NCBI GenBank assembly: GCA_910574885.1
Contig: CAJTDD010000003.1
Span: 248,001-312,000, forward strand
Origin: Lachnospiraceae bacterium
GTDB lineage: Bacteria > Bacillota > Clostridia > Lachnospirales > Lachnospiraceae
Length of the DNA stretch: 64,000 bases
Direction: 5' to 3'
Part shown: positions 49,040 through 58,401 of the stretch, piece by piece
Position numbering within the stretch: position 1 is the first letter of the stretch
Layout: each line of letters begins with the position of its first letter
Position numbers and translations under genes: made by a program
The notes under the pieces: model-generated
The model's input: the letters and a program-made list of their open reading frames with translations, nothing else
Told to the model about the DNA's origin: nothing
The model's database searches: none

Positions 49040-51810
49040 TGGCAGAAAAGAAAGGGAAGAAAAAACAGGATACCGTCTACCGTAAAGAAGCAAATGCGGA
49101 GTTTCATAAGGGAGCTGACAATGCTTTTACGGGCGGCGGCAATGCTGCCTATCAGCCGAGGGATTCCGGCACAGGGAAGCCGGGGCGTGGTTCGGGCGGC
49201 AAAAGGCAGACGGAAAAGAGTATGCAGGCACAGCAGGAAACTTTTGGACAAAAAGTCCAGAAGTCCAAAGAGAGCCAGACGGGAAAAAACAGCACGTTTA
49301 CAGAGAATAAAAGCGTGGATTCCCTAAACAGCGATGCCGGACAGCGTAAACCGAACCATGCTTCAAAGGTTCAGGCAAAAAAGCAGATGTACCGGAACAC
49401 TTCTGGACAAAAAGTCCAAAAGTCCGAAGCGAAGCCGGGGCAGGAAGAAAAACCGGATTTTGTAAAGGAAAGCAGTGGATTTACCGGGCAGGAGAATTTT
49501 AACCAGACGGAGGACAGAGAGAAGCAACAGCCAGATGCGGAAGATTACCACCGGAGGGACACTTACAGGCAGTCGCAGAAAAAGGGGAAATACCATAAAA
49601 AGCGGGTGCAGAGGGAACACCGGAATAAAGGAAGTACGAAGGAAAAAGCGGAAAATAAAACCTTTACGGAAGAATCTTTTACGGAGAATACCGGGAATCT
49701 GTTTCAGGGGGAAGGGGATTCTGAATTTACCGGAAGTAAAAAGCTGCAAAAGAAACAGCGGCAGGCAGAAAAAGCCGCAAAAAAAGTACAGAAGGCAAGG
49801 GCGAAGCTGCCAAAGACAAGGGAATACACCTTGCAGAGAGTGTTTGACGAGAAAACCGGGAAGGGAAAATATGTGGTTGTCCCTCTGGATAAAGAGAAGC
49901 CATTCAAGCAGGAGGGCATACCCAAAACCACCATGCGCCGGATGCAGAATGAGAGCCGGAATTTCGTGCATGGGAAAATCGCTGAAACGGAGAAAGAAAA
50001 TTCAGCGGTGGAGGGCGCACATAAATCGGAGCAGAAAGTGGAAGCGGTTTATTCTTTCGTCAAAAGGCAGGTAAAAGGGAAAGAGCAGAAACAGCGGGCG
50101 AAAGTGGCAAAGCTGGAAAAGAAGCAGTTTAAAAAGGAAGTCAGTTTCCAGTACCAGAAATTCTTGGAAGAAAACCCGCAGATGCAGAAAAAAGCCTTGC
50201 AGAAGCGGTTACAGAAACAGCGCATCAAACGGGAGTACATCAAGGCGAGGAAGAAAGCAGCGGCAGGAAAAACAGCGGAGCAGGCGTTTGAAAAGACGAA
50301 AAACGGTGCGGTCACTGTGGCGAGGAAGTTACAGGAGTTCGCAAGGAGAAATGCGGGCTTGCTTGTGACGGTGGGCATCATGGCTCTGCTCCTTATGATG
50401 ATTATGGTTTCCGTATCGTCCTGTGGGGCGATGTTTGCGGATACGCAGTCCACGATTTTAGCAGCGAGTTATTTAAGCAAGCCGAAAGAGATTGACACCG
50501 CTGATTTACAGCTTACCCGTCTGGAGCTTGACTTGCAGAATGAGATTGACCGGGTGGAAACGGATTATCCGGGGTATGATGAATATTCTTATAATCTTGG
50601 GGCAATCGGGCATAACCCGTTTACCCTTATCGGCTATTTATCGGCAGTCCATACGGAATTTACCGCAAGTGAGGTGGAAAGCGAAATACAGGCTCTTTTT
50701 GATGAGATGTATACGCTCACACTTACGCCGGATACGGAAACGAGGACAAGGACAGTCACAAAGACAGGAACGAGGACGGTCACTGATCCGGTCACAGGGG
50801 AGGAAACAGAGGAAGAATATGAGTATGAGGAGGAAGAAGAATATGAGGTCAGTATCCTCCGGGTGACACTGACGGTCATACCGCTTGAAAGCCTTGTTTC
50901 CGGGAAAATGGATACGGAGCAGGCGGAGATTTTCGCCATGTACCGGGAAACAAACGGTCTGCTTCAGGAGTTCGCATCGCCGCTTAACCTTTACTGGTAT
51001 TATTATGTGTCAAGTTATTACGGATACCGGAAAAATCCAGCCACAGGGAACGAGGAATTTCACCGGGGCGTGGATATAGCTGTACCGACAGGCACAACCG
51101 TTTATGCCGCCCATGACGGTACGGTGACAGCGGCGGCGTATGACAGCCACTACGGGAATTATGTAGCGATTGAGATAGACGGTTACACAACCAAGTATGC
51201 CCACATGGACAGCATCAGCGTGGGTGCGGGGCAGGAAGTGGAAAAAGGGGCGGTCATCGGCACAACGGGGAATACGGGGAGCAGCATAGGAAGCCATTTG
51301 CATATCGAATGTTTATATGACGGGGAGTATTATAACCCGTTATTTTATTTTGGCGTGGGGGAAGGCACACTGTACGGGGAAACACCGGGCGGTCTGCCGG
51401 GGAACGCCATACCGCCGGATGCCTATGATGACGCATCAGTGCAGGCTCTTATGGAGGAAGCCGCAAAATACCTCGGCTACCCTTATGTGTGGGGCGGCTC
51501 AAACCCTTCCACAAGTTTTGACTGTTCCGGCTTTGTCTGTTGGGTATTTACTAACAGCGGGGTGCATAACCTTCCACGAACAACCGCACAGGGGATTTAT
51601 GACCAGTGTACTCCGGTTTCCGCATCAGACGCAAAGGCGGGGGACATCATATTTTTTACCGGGACTTACAATTCTGCCGGGGCGGTGAGCCATGTGGGGA
51701 TTTACTGCGGCAACGGAACAATGATTCACTGCGGAGATCCAATCAGCTACGCAAGCATCAACTCGTCTTACTGGCAGAGTCATTTTTACAGTTTCGGAAG
51801 ATTAAATTAA
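49039..51810 (+). CDS. Wall hydrolase: M23 metallopeptidase plus NlpC/P60
   Basis: 923 residues. A 430-residue Lys/Gln/Arg-rich cytosolic region with coiled coil is followed by one membrane helix (about 440-465). Outside are a Thr/Glu-rich linker, an M23 (LytM-like) domain with HRGVDIAVP and SHLHIE zinc ligands (about 670-775), and NlpC/P60 with Cys in FDCSGFV near 831 and His in SHVGIYCG. Start overlaps the VirB4 stop (TAATG). Two copies of the dispersed hairpin fall in its coding sequence, read as FGQKVQKS and SGQKVQKS. It replaces the lysozyme/CHAP enzyme used by element 1. Confidence 0.9.
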   Translation: MAEKKGKKKQDTVYRKEANAEFHKGADNAFTGGGNAAYQPRDSGTGKPGRGSGGKRQTEKSMQAQQETFGQKVQKSKESQTGKNSTFTENKSVDSLNSDAGQRKPNHASKVQAKKQMYRNTSGQKVQKSEAKPGQEEKPDFVKESSGFTGQENFNQTEDREKQQPDAEDYHRRDTYRQSQKKGKYHKKRVQREHRNKGSTKEKAENKTFTEESFTENTGNLFQGEGDSEFTGSKKLQKKQRQAEKAAKKVQKARAKLPKTREYTLQRVFDEKTGKGKYVVVPLDKEKPFKQEGIPKTTMRRMQNESRNFVHGKIAETEKENSAVEGAHKSEQKVEAVYSFVKRQVKGKEQKQRAKVAKLEKKQFKKEVSFQYQKFLEENPQMQKKALQKRLQKQRIKREYIKARKKAAAGKTAEQAFEKTKNGAVTVARKLQEFARRNAGLLVTVGIMALLLMMIMVSVSSCGAMFADTQSTILAASYLSKPKEIDTADLQLTRLELDLQNEIDRVETDYPGYDEYSYNLGAIGHNPFTLIGYLSAVHTEFTASEVESEIQALFDEMYTLTLTPDTETRTRTVTKTGTRTVTDPVTGEETEEEYEYEEEEEYEVSILRVTLTVIPLESLVSGKMDTEQAEIFAMYRETNGLLQEFASPLNLYWYYYVSSYYGYRKNPATGNEEFHRGVDIAVPTGTTVYAAHDGTVTAAAYDSHYGNYVAIEIDGYTTKYAHMDSISVGAGQEVEKGAVIGTTGNTGSSIGSHLHIECLYDGEYYNPLFYFGVGEGTLYGETPGGLPGNAIPPDAYDDASVQALMEEAAKYLGYPYVWGGSNPSTSFDCSGFVCWVFTNSGVHNLPRTTAQGIYDQCTPVSASDAKAGDIIFFTGTYNSAGAVSHVGIYCGNGTMIHCGDPISYASINSSYWQSHFYSFGRLN
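49241..49263 (+). repeat. Dispersed 23-bp hairpin, copy 5, inside hydrolase gene
   Basis: CTTTTGGAC, AAAAA, GTCCAGAAG. Arms as in copies 1-3 but with the centre as A5 instead of T5. It encodes FGQKVQKS in the disordered N-terminal region. Confidence 0.85.
49400..49422 (-). repeat. Dispersed 23-bp hairpin, copy 6, inside hydrolase gene
   Basis: CTTCTGGAC, AAAAA, GTCCAAAAG, the same as copy 4. It encodes SGQKVQKS, 53 codons after copy 5 in the same reading phase. Confidence 0.85.
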
Positions 51811-51820
51811 GGAGGCATTT

Positions 51821-52081
51821 ATGACAAAGGAACGCATTGAAAAGGAGCTTTCCAAAGTGGATGCGCAGCTTGAATCCTTGCAGGCGAAAAAGAAGGATTT
51901 GGAAGAACAGAAGCGCATGGCGGAAAGAACAGAAAAAATGGATATTATCGAAAAGCATAAAATCTCGTCCGAGAAGCTGCAATTACTCATTAAATTCAGC
52001 GAGGACGAGATTTTGAAGTTATTGGAAGAAAAAGAAAATGCAAAGGAGATGGCAGGAAATGAAGAAAAAGTTATCAGCTAG
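51821..52081 (+). CDS. DUF4315 family protein
   Basis: 86 residues, an almost continuous coiled coil (KELSKVDAQLESLQAKKKDL onward) matching DUF4315, found after the hydrolase gene in Tn1549-like ICEs. SD aaggagg. Overlaps the DUF4366 start. Role unknown. Confidence 0.8.
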   Translation: MTKERIEKELSKVDAQLESLQAKKKDLEEQKRMAERTEKMDIIEKHKISSEKLQLLIKFSEDEILKLLEEKENAKEMAGNEEKVIS

Positions 52082-53741
52082 GGCGGCGGTGTCGCTGCTC
52101 TTGTCGGCATTATTGTTCTGTATGCCCGTAGGGGCGTTTATGGCGAACAGCGGGAATACGGTAGATGTCTATGCGGAGGGTGCGCTTACAGAGGAAAGCG
52201 GCGAAACGTCAGAGAAAGGCAGTACCGAAGCGGAAACAGAGGAAAGCACTGAGACAGAGGAAAATACGGAAACCGGAGAAAGTGAAACTGGGGAAACAGA
52301 ATCCGAATCCGGCGAGAATGAAGGCGAAGCAGAATCCGGTGGCAGTGGGGAAGGTACGGAAGGCGGAACAGTATCCGGGAATGAAGTTCCGGAGCCGGAA
52401 TGTACCTGCAAAGAAAAATGCACACAGTATTCCGCTGATAAAGATTGTGAGGTCTGCAAGGGGGATTTCAGCTTATGCGAATATGTGAACCCGAATGTAA
52501 AAATCACAATCTCCACTCCCTCCGGCTGGCACAATGACACCACAAAGGTACATATCTCCGTTGAAGATGTGGCACATTCCGGCAACTTCTCCATAAAGAC
52601 GGTGCAGGCGAAAGTGGCGCAGAATGGGAGCTGGACGGACATCACAGAGGATATGTATGTGGAGATTTCAGAAAATGCCACCGTCTATGTGCTTGTGACA
52701 GACCAGAGGGGCAAGACCTATGAGAAAAACCGCTATATCAGGTGCTTTGACTTCACGAAGCCTACCTTAAACGCTGCGGTCAGTGACGGATTGTTAAGCG
52801 TACAGGCGCACGATATGGATTCCGGCATCAAGGCGGTGTATGTGAACGGGTATGAATTTACGGAGCTTACCAATGGCGTGTTGAATATCCGCCTGCAGCA
52901 GTTTGACGCAGGCTACCAGTATTTCACCATTTCCGCAATGGACAATGCCGGGAATATGTCAGAAGTCTATAAGACAGCGAACCCGTATTATACCGATCCG
53001 GAAAAGGCGGACGGGAATGAGAAGAACCCGGCAGAGCAGCTCCCGGTGAACGCACAGGCAACCAAGCCTTCCTCCGCTACCGCACAGGTAACGGAACATA
53101 CCAAAACGGACAGTGACGGGAACACCGTTTCCGAAAACAGCCTTGCAGAGCAGAAAAAGCAGGCAATGGCGGAAGCGGCGGCATCGGAGAAGAAAGAGGA
53201 AGCCGGGGAGAAGGAGAAAAGCGAAACGGGGAAGGAATTTTATACAATCCAGACCGCATCGGAAAAAGTATTTTACCTTATCATTGACCGGGACGGGGAG
53301 GAAGAAGTGGTTTATTTCCTGACGGAAGTTACGGAAAATGACCTGTTGAACGTGACAGCGGACAACAGCGACACCTTACCGCAAAATTCCGCCGCACTGG
53401 AATCCGCAATCCCTGTGACGGAGGGCGCACTTCCCAATAATAACGGGGAACAGGAAACGGAAGAAGAAGCTGCGGAAGAAGCGGCAGAGGACGGGGAGGA
53501 AAATACCGAAGAACCCGAACCGGAGTCGGAGAAAACAGGGGAAAACCCGGCGGCAACCTATATCATTCTTGGGCTTGTGGCGGTTGTAGCCATTGGCGGC
53601 GGCTATTATTTCAAGGTAGCAAAGAAAAAGAAAGAGGAATTTCTTGACGAGGACGATGATGAGGAGGAAGAAGAATACGAAGATGATGAGGAGAATGAGG
53701 AAAAAGAGGATGATTTCTTTGAGGATGACGGGGAGGAGTAG
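52059..53741 (+). CDS. DUF4366 / CD1107-type surface protein
   Basis: 560 residues from ATG 52059 with SD gcagga. Signal peptide (SARAAVSLLLSALLFCMPVG), an acidic Glu/Thr/Gly region, a Cys-rich segment (CTCKEKCTQ...CEVCKGDFSLC), an Ig-like region, a second acidic region, a C-terminal membrane helix (about 515-535) and a basic-to-acidic tail. A surface-anchored protein of Tn1549-type ICEs, possibly for mating-pair contact. Confidence 0.85.
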   Translation: MKKKLSARAAVSLLLSALLFCMPVGAFMANSGNTVDVYAEGALTEESGETSEKGSTEAETEESTETEENTETGESETGETESESGENEGEAESGGSGEGTEGGTVSGNEVPEPECTCKEKCTQYSADKDCEVCKGDFSLCEYVNPNVKITISTPSGWHNDTTKVHISVEDVAHSGNFSIKTVQAKVAQNGSWTDITEDMYVEISENATVYVLVTDQRGKTYEKNRYIRCFDFTKPTLNAAVSDGLLSVQAHDMDSGIKAVYVNGYEFTELTNGVLNIRLQQFDAGYQYFTISAMDNAGNMSEVYKTANPYYTDPEKADGNEKNPAEQLPVNAQATKPSSATAQVTEHTKTDSDGNTVSENSLAEQKKQAMAEAAASEKKEEAGEKEKSETGKEFYTIQTASEKVFYLIIDRDGEEEVVYFLTEVTENDLLNVTADNSDTLPQNSAALESAIPVTEGALPNNNGEQETEEEAAEEAAEDGEENTEEPEPESEKTGENPAATYIILGLVAVVAIGGGYYFKVAKKKKEEFLDEDDDEEEEEYEDDEENEEKEDDFFEDDGEE

Positions 53742-53749
53742 ACGGCGAT

Positions 53750-54322
53750 ATGGCAGAAAAGAAATATTCAGTTATTCTGGCTGATCCCCCTTGGCATTAC
53801 TATGTACATTCTAAAAAAGATGCGGGAAGAACCGCAGAAAGCCACTATTCCACCATGAACATTGAAGATATAAAGGCACTTCCGGTAGCTGGCATTGCGG
53901 ACAAGGACTGCGCCTTATTTCTTTGGGTGACATTCCCATGCCTTTTGGAAGGTTTGGAAGTGATAAAAGCATGGGGGTTTGCTTATAAGACGGTAGCGTT
54001 TGTATGGGTAAAACAGAATAAAAAGAGTGAGTCGCTTTTTTGGGGTATGGGGTATTGGACACGCAGTAATGTAGAAATCTGCATACTGGCAACAAAGGGC
54101 AGACCAAAGCGTGTCCATGCAGGGGTACATCAGGTAGTAGTATCCCATATCGAAGAACACAGCAGGAAGCCGGAAGAAGTACATCACCGGATTAATCAGC
54201 TAATGGGTAGTGTGCCCAAAATAGAACTTTTTGCCCGGAGAAAGGCAGAGGGGTTTGATGTGTGGGGAAATGAAGTGGAATGTGATATTGAGTTGATAGG
54301 AGGAAAAGAAAAATGCAGTTAG
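53750..54322 (+). CDS. MT-A70 family adenine methyltransferase
   Basis: 190 residues. DPPW at 12-15, then LFLWVTFPCLLEGLEVI, WGFAYKTVAFVWVKQN and RSNVEICILATKG. N6-adenine methylase, likely to protect the ICE from restriction or mark it. Same 573-base length as the element 1 gene but with ATG. The stop overlaps topB by 10 bases. Confidence 0.92.
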   Translation: MAEKKYSVILADPPWHYYVHSKKDAGRTAESHYSTMNIEDIKALPVAGIADKDCALFLWVTFPCLLEGLEVIKAWGFAYKTVAFVWVKQNKKSESLFWGMGYWTRSNVEICILATKGRPKRVHAGVHQVVVSHIEEHSRKPEEVHHRINQLMGSVPKIELFARRKAEGFDVWGNEVECDIELIGGKEKCS

Positions 54323-56433
54323 TGATAGCGGAAAAACCGAGTGTAGCAAGGAGCATTGCGGAGGTAATCGGCGCAGCAGAGAACCATGACGGATATATGG
54401 AAGGGAATGGTTATGTTGTGAGCTGGTGCGTAGGGCATCTGGTGGAGCTGGCACAGCCGGAAAGCTACGGGGAGCAGTGGAAAAAATGGACGTATGAGAG
54501 CCTGCCCGTCAAGCCGGAAACATGGCGGTATGAGGTGAAGCCGGACACGAAAGCGCAGTATGACGTGCTTTTCCAGTTGATGCACAGGGAGGACGTTTCG
54601 GCTACGATCTGCGCCACTGACGCCGGACGGGAGGGAGAGCTTATCTTCCGCCTTGTGTATGAAATGGCAGGCTGTGACAAGCCGATCAAACGCCTGTGGA
54701 TTTCCTCAATGGAGGAAAGCGCCATTCGTGAAGGGCTTGAAAATTTACAGCCGGGGAGCGATTATGACAACCTGTACCATTCCGCACTGTGCAGGCAGGA
54801 AGCGGACTGGCTTGTGGGCATCAACGGTACAAGGCTGTTTACGGTTTTATATGGCGGAAAGGTTTTAAAGGTGGGGCGGGTGCAGACACCCACCCTTGCG
54901 ATGTTAGTAGACCGGGAAGCAAAGATTATGAATTTCCAGAAGGAAAAATATTACATGGCACATATTCTGATGGACGGGATGGATGCCGCCACCGGGCGTA
55001 TTGATGATAAAAATGAAGCGGATGAGATTGCGGGGGGTTGCCAAAACGGGCAGGCTCTTACCACGTCCGTTGTGAAAGAGGAAAAAACGGTTATGCCGCC
55101 GAAGCTCTATGACCTTACCACGCTCCAGAGGGATGCGAACCGCTTGTTTGGATTTACCGCCAAGCAGACCTTAGAGTACACACAGAGCCTTTATGAGAAA
55201 AAGTTAGCCACATATCCGAGGACGGACAGCCAGTTCTTATCCGATGACATGGGGCAGACCGCAGAGGGCGTGATTGAAGCAGTGTTCAGTTCCCTGATGT
55301 TTGAGGAAAACAAGGTTTCCAGACCAGACATAAAGCGGATTCTGAACAGTAAAAAGGTGACAGACCACCACGCCATTATCCCCACAATGGAGATAGCGAA
55401 AGCTGACCTTGCGGCACTGCCGGAAACGGAGCGTAAAATCCTGTCTTTGGTTGCGAACCGCCTGTTATGCGCCACCGGGGAGAAACATCTGTATGAAACG
55501 GTAAAGGCGGAGTTTTCCTGCAATGGACATACTTTTGCGGTTTCCGGGAAGTCCGTCACGCATAACGGGTGGAAGTCCTTTGAGGATGCCTTTAAGCGTT
55601 CCTTTAAAATCTCCGGGAATCAGGAGGAAGAAAAAGAGGAAAAGAAGCTGCCGGAACTGTCGGAGGGACAGGCATTTGACGGTGTGCAGACGAAAGTCAG
55701 CGAGCATTTCACTTCGTCGCCGAAGCACTTTACGGAAGATTTATTATTATCGGCAATGGAACGTGCCGGGGCGGAAGATATGGGCGATGACGTGGAACGA
55801 AAAGGCTTGGGTACGCCTGCGACAAGGGCGGACATCATTGAGAAGTTAGTCAGGGACGGGTTTGTGAAGCGTGAGAAGAAGCAGATCATACCAACAGAGG
55901 ACGGAATGAAGCTGATTACGGTGCTGCCGGATGTGGTGAAGTCCCCGAAACTTACCGCCGATTGGGAAAATGCCCTGACACTGGTAGCGAAAGGGGAGCT
56001 TCCTATGGAGGACTTCATGGCGGACATTGAAAACATGGTGTCGGAACTGATACATACCTACCATGAGGTCAGTGACGAACAGAAAAAGATGTTCGCACAG
56101 GAGCAGGCGGCTCTTGGGGTATGCCCGAACTGCGGCGGTCAGGTGGTAAAAGGAAAATTCGGCGCTTACTGCGTGAAAAAATGCGGTATGAACGTGAGCC
56201 GGGTAATGGGTGCTGCCCTTACCGATGCACAGGTGAAGGATATGCTTGCCGGAAAGAAAATCCTGTTAAAAGGGTTAAAGAGCAAGGCGGGCAAGCCCTA
56301 TGATGCTTATATCATTCCGAGTGGGATGGAAGAATACCATTACACCAAAGACGGGGCAGAAAAAAGCGGGGTACAGTTTAAGTTTGTCATGGAGTTTCCG
56401 AAAAAGAAAACTTCTGGCGGGAAGAAGAAATAA
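54313..56433 (+). CDS. topB: DNA topoisomerase III (type IA)
   Basis: 706 residues. Toprim-type acidic cluster with DAGREGELIFR near 105, active-site Tyr in ATYPRTDSQFL near 301, then DHHAIIPT and the zinc-like C-terminus CPNCGGQVVKGKFGAYCVKKC near 604. It relieves negative supercoils or decatenates ICE DNA during replication and transfer. SD aggagg. Full length, typical of TopB in Tn1549-type ICEs. Confidence 0.95.
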   Translation: MQLVIAEKPSVARSIAEVIGAAENHDGYMEGNGYVVSWCVGHLVELAQPESYGEQWKKWTYESLPVKPETWRYEVKPDTKAQYDVLFQLMHREDVSATICATDAGREGELIFRLVYEMAGCDKPIKRLWISSMEESAIREGLENLQPGSDYDNLYHSALCRQEADWLVGINGTRLFTVLYGGKVLKVGRVQTPTLAMLVDREAKIMNFQKEKYYMAHILMDGMDAATGRIDDKNEADEIAGGCQNGQALTTSVVKEEKTVMPPKLYDLTTLQRDANRLFGFTAKQTLEYTQSLYEKKLATYPRTDSQFLSDDMGQTAEGVIEAVFSSLMFEENKVSRPDIKRILNSKKVTDHHAIIPTMEIAKADLAALPETERKILSLVANRLLCATGEKHLYETVKAEFSCNGHTFAVSGKSVTHNGWKSFEDAFKRSFKISGNQEEEKEEKKLPELSEGQAFDGVQTKVSEHFTSSPKHFTEDLLLSAMERAGAEDMGDDVERKGLGTPATRADIIEKLVRDGFVKREKKQIIPTEDGMKLITVLPDVVKSPKLTADWENALTLVAKGELPMEDFMADIENMVSELIHTYHEVSDEQKKMFAQEQAALGVCPNCGGQVVKGKFGAYCVKKCGMNVSRVMGAALTDAQVKDMLAGKKILLKGLKSKAGKPYDAYIIPSGMEEYHYTKDGAEKSGVQFKFVMEFPKKKTSGGKKK

Positions 56434-56446
56434 GGGAGGAAGAAAG

Positions 56447-56782
56447 ATGTTTACAACCGGGGATAAGTTATTAAACGTGATGAAAGAGGAAGAAATCAGC
56501 ATTATCGAGCTTTCCAGAATGTCGGGAGTGCCGGAGAGGATAATCATGGATATTCTGGCGGGCATCAGGGAGCCGGAGCTTGGCGTGGTATGCAGGATTG
56601 CGGACGGACTTGGCATCTGCGTCCATGAACTTCGTGCCGATGAGGAACAGTATGCCATATCCGTACAGAAAGATACCCTTGCAAAGCTGATCGTGGTCAG
56701 CGAGATAAACGGTGTGGAGCTGGAGGAACTGATACATACCATTCTGGAAAAAGGCATTGAGGAACATGGCTTTTATGAATAA
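56447..56782 (+). CDS. Small HTH regulator
   Basis: 111 residues from ATG 56447 with SD GGGAGGAAG; longer upstream reading overlaps topB without support. One HTH of the Cro/XRE kind at about 10-60 (EEISIIELSRMSGVPERII), followed by a Leu-rich C-terminal helix. Same strand as topB, ended by a terminator. It could regulate the following methylase/helicase region or the whole ICE. Confidence 0.7.
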   Translation: MFTTGDKLLNVMKEEEISIIELSRMSGVPERIIMDILAGIREPELGVVCRIADGLGICVHELRADEEQYAISVQKDTLAKLIVVSEINGVELEELIHTILEKGIEEHGFYE

Positions 56783-56805
56783 TGAAAATTTAATATAGTT
56801 GATAA

Positions 56806-56847
56806 AAATAGACTGTAAAGCATTTAAAAGTGTTTTGCAGTCTATTT
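56806..56847 (+). terminator. Intrinsic terminator after HTH gene
   Basis: AAATAGACTGTAAAGCA and TGTTTTGCAGTCTATTT pair over 17 bp (some G-U) with an 8-base loop; the right arm is T-rich. It closes the operon before the AT-rich cargo gene. Confidence 0.75.
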
Positions 56848-56927
56848 AGAAGTAGTTGAGATTTATGTGGTTAAAGGATATAATTAGAGAAAGGTTGTGC
56901 TATTATGAAGTAGGGAGATTATGAAAG

Positions 56928-58199
56928 ATGAACTTATTTGAAAAAGGGGAAACAACATCATGGTTTAGGGCTATATCTGATAATATTAGAAATGAAATAA
57001 ATAATTTGGCAAATACAGAAATATGTAACACCGATTTGGGGGATTTGACAGAGTATTATTTCGCAAAGTATCAAATTGAAGAAATTCAGATATTTACGGA
57101 AAACATAACGAAAGAGCTTACCGAAACAAAATTACAAAGATATAATCAGTTCTATCGCCCCGGATATAGTGAATTTGGTTCTCAGTATCATATGTTAGAT
57201 GGCTATAAAATTACTTTTACAATTCCTTTTGATGGCGATAAAGATTTATTGGATTTAAGACCGTCAACTTTTTATAGGCAAAGTTTTCCAGTTGACAGAG
57301 TAATAGCACCAACTGACGATGATTATGGGAAAATTATATTTTCTCTGGAGTACGCAAAGAGTGAATTGCAAAGAAGTGAGAATAGTAATGAGATTGTTCA
57401 AAAGGGGTTTCAGCGTGAAATAGATACATATTTTAAGACAATAGAAACGATAAATCAGGAAGTGAGAAGCTATAATAACGGTTTGTCAAATATTGTAAAC
57501 AAATATTTGGAAACAAGGTTACAAAAAGCAAATGATTATTTACAAATGAGAGAAAGATTGGAATTGCCATTAAAGCTGAATGCTAATGCACCCAACACAA
57601 AGCCTGTTATTTTAAAAAAAGCAAAGAAGAAAAAAGAAATATCTTTTCCAAATAAGAAAGAGCCTGAGAAAAATTATGAGATTTCCGATGCGCATTACGA
57701 AAATATAAAGAGTATTATTTCATTAGCGTGTGTATCTATGGAAAAAACTGCTCGTACTTTTAGTAAGTTGTTGGAAGAAGAATTGAGAGATATTATTTTA
57801 TCAAACTTGAACACACATTATCAGGGTACAGCTTCAGGGGAAACTTTTAACAAAATTGGAAAAACTGACATCTATATTCCATTTGATAATAAGGCAGCAT
57901 ATGTAGCTGAATGTAAAATTTGGCATGGCAGTAAAAAATTTGTTGAAGCAATAGACCAGCTATGCAGTTATACAACTTGGAGAGAAACAAAAACATCACT
58001 TATAATTTTTAATAAGGAAAATAAAGATTTTGAATCGCTGCTTGATAGCATAGATCAGGCTTTGAACGCATCAGATAGGTGTAAAAATATCATTCGACTT
58101 GAACATAACCAGTGGCAAGGTATTTTTTCTAAGGAGTCTGATTCAAAAGATACATTGACGATTAATGTAATGGTATATGATTTATACATTAAGCAATAA
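56928..58199 (+). CDS. Putative PD-(D/E)xK nuclease-like cargo protein
   Basis: 423 residues, markedly AT-richer than its neighbours. The N-terminal 200 residues are helical and unlike any family I know; then a Lys-rich linker. The C-terminal domain (about 290-400) has GKTDIYIPF, VAECKIWHG (E-x-K), and a later DQLCSYTTW, the order expected of restriction-endonuclease-fold nucleases: D, E-x-K, then a Gln helix. It may be a defence or antirestriction-related cargo gene of unknown target. It is bracketed by a terminator and a leader hairpin. Function inferred only. Confidence 0.6.
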   Translation: MNLFEKGETTSWFRAISDNIRNEINNLANTEICNTDLGDLTEYYFAKYQIEEIQIFTENITKELTETKLQRYNQFYRPGYSEFGSQYHMLDGYKITFTIPFDGDKDLLDLRPSTFYRQSFPVDRVIAPTDDDYGKIIFSLEYAKSELQRSENSNEIVQKGFQREIDTYFKTIETINQEVRSYNNGLSNIVNKYLETRLQKANDYLQMRERLELPLKLNANAPNTKPVILKKAKKKKEISFPNKKEPEKNYEISDAHYENIKSIISLACVSMEKTARTFSKLLEEELRDIILSNLNTHYQGTASGETFNKIGKTDIYIPFDNKAAYVAECKIWHGSKKFVEAIDQLCSYTTWRETKTSLIIFNKENKDFESLLDSIDQALNASDRCKNIIRLEHNQWQGIFSKESDSKDTLTINVMVYDLYIKQ

Positions 58200-58301
58200 A
58201 GATGTTTGTTTTATATTGAATATTATATTTGGAGTAGCACTTAGGAGAAATCTTAGGTGCTTTTCTTATATTAAAAATCCGAGGAAAGGAGCATACAAAA
58301 A

Positions 58302-58362
58302 TTGAATAAAGTTTACCGTCACTGGTGGCAATGGCTTATGAACGAACCATAGCCACCTTTTA
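58302..58362 (+). promoter_or_regulatory. Leader ORF plus terminator hairpin before methylase/helicase gene
   Basis: TTG 58302 with SD AAAGGAG starts a 16-residue peptide, MNKVYRHWWQWLMNEP, with three Trp. GGTGGCAATGG (58324-58334) pairs with CCATAGCCACC (58347-58357), one mismatch, followed by TTTTA. The hairpin overlaps the ORF's 3' half and its stop codon. This resembles a transcription attenuator. Confidence 0.55.
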
Positions 58363-58401
58363 TATTGCCCAAAAACAATAAACAGGAAATGGAGGATTGC
58401 C

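Noticed and set aside
52169..52681. 170-residue minus-strand ORF opposite DUF4366
   Set aside because: It arises from the Glu-rich codons of DUF4366 read backwards (Ser/Pro-rich product) and has no start signals.
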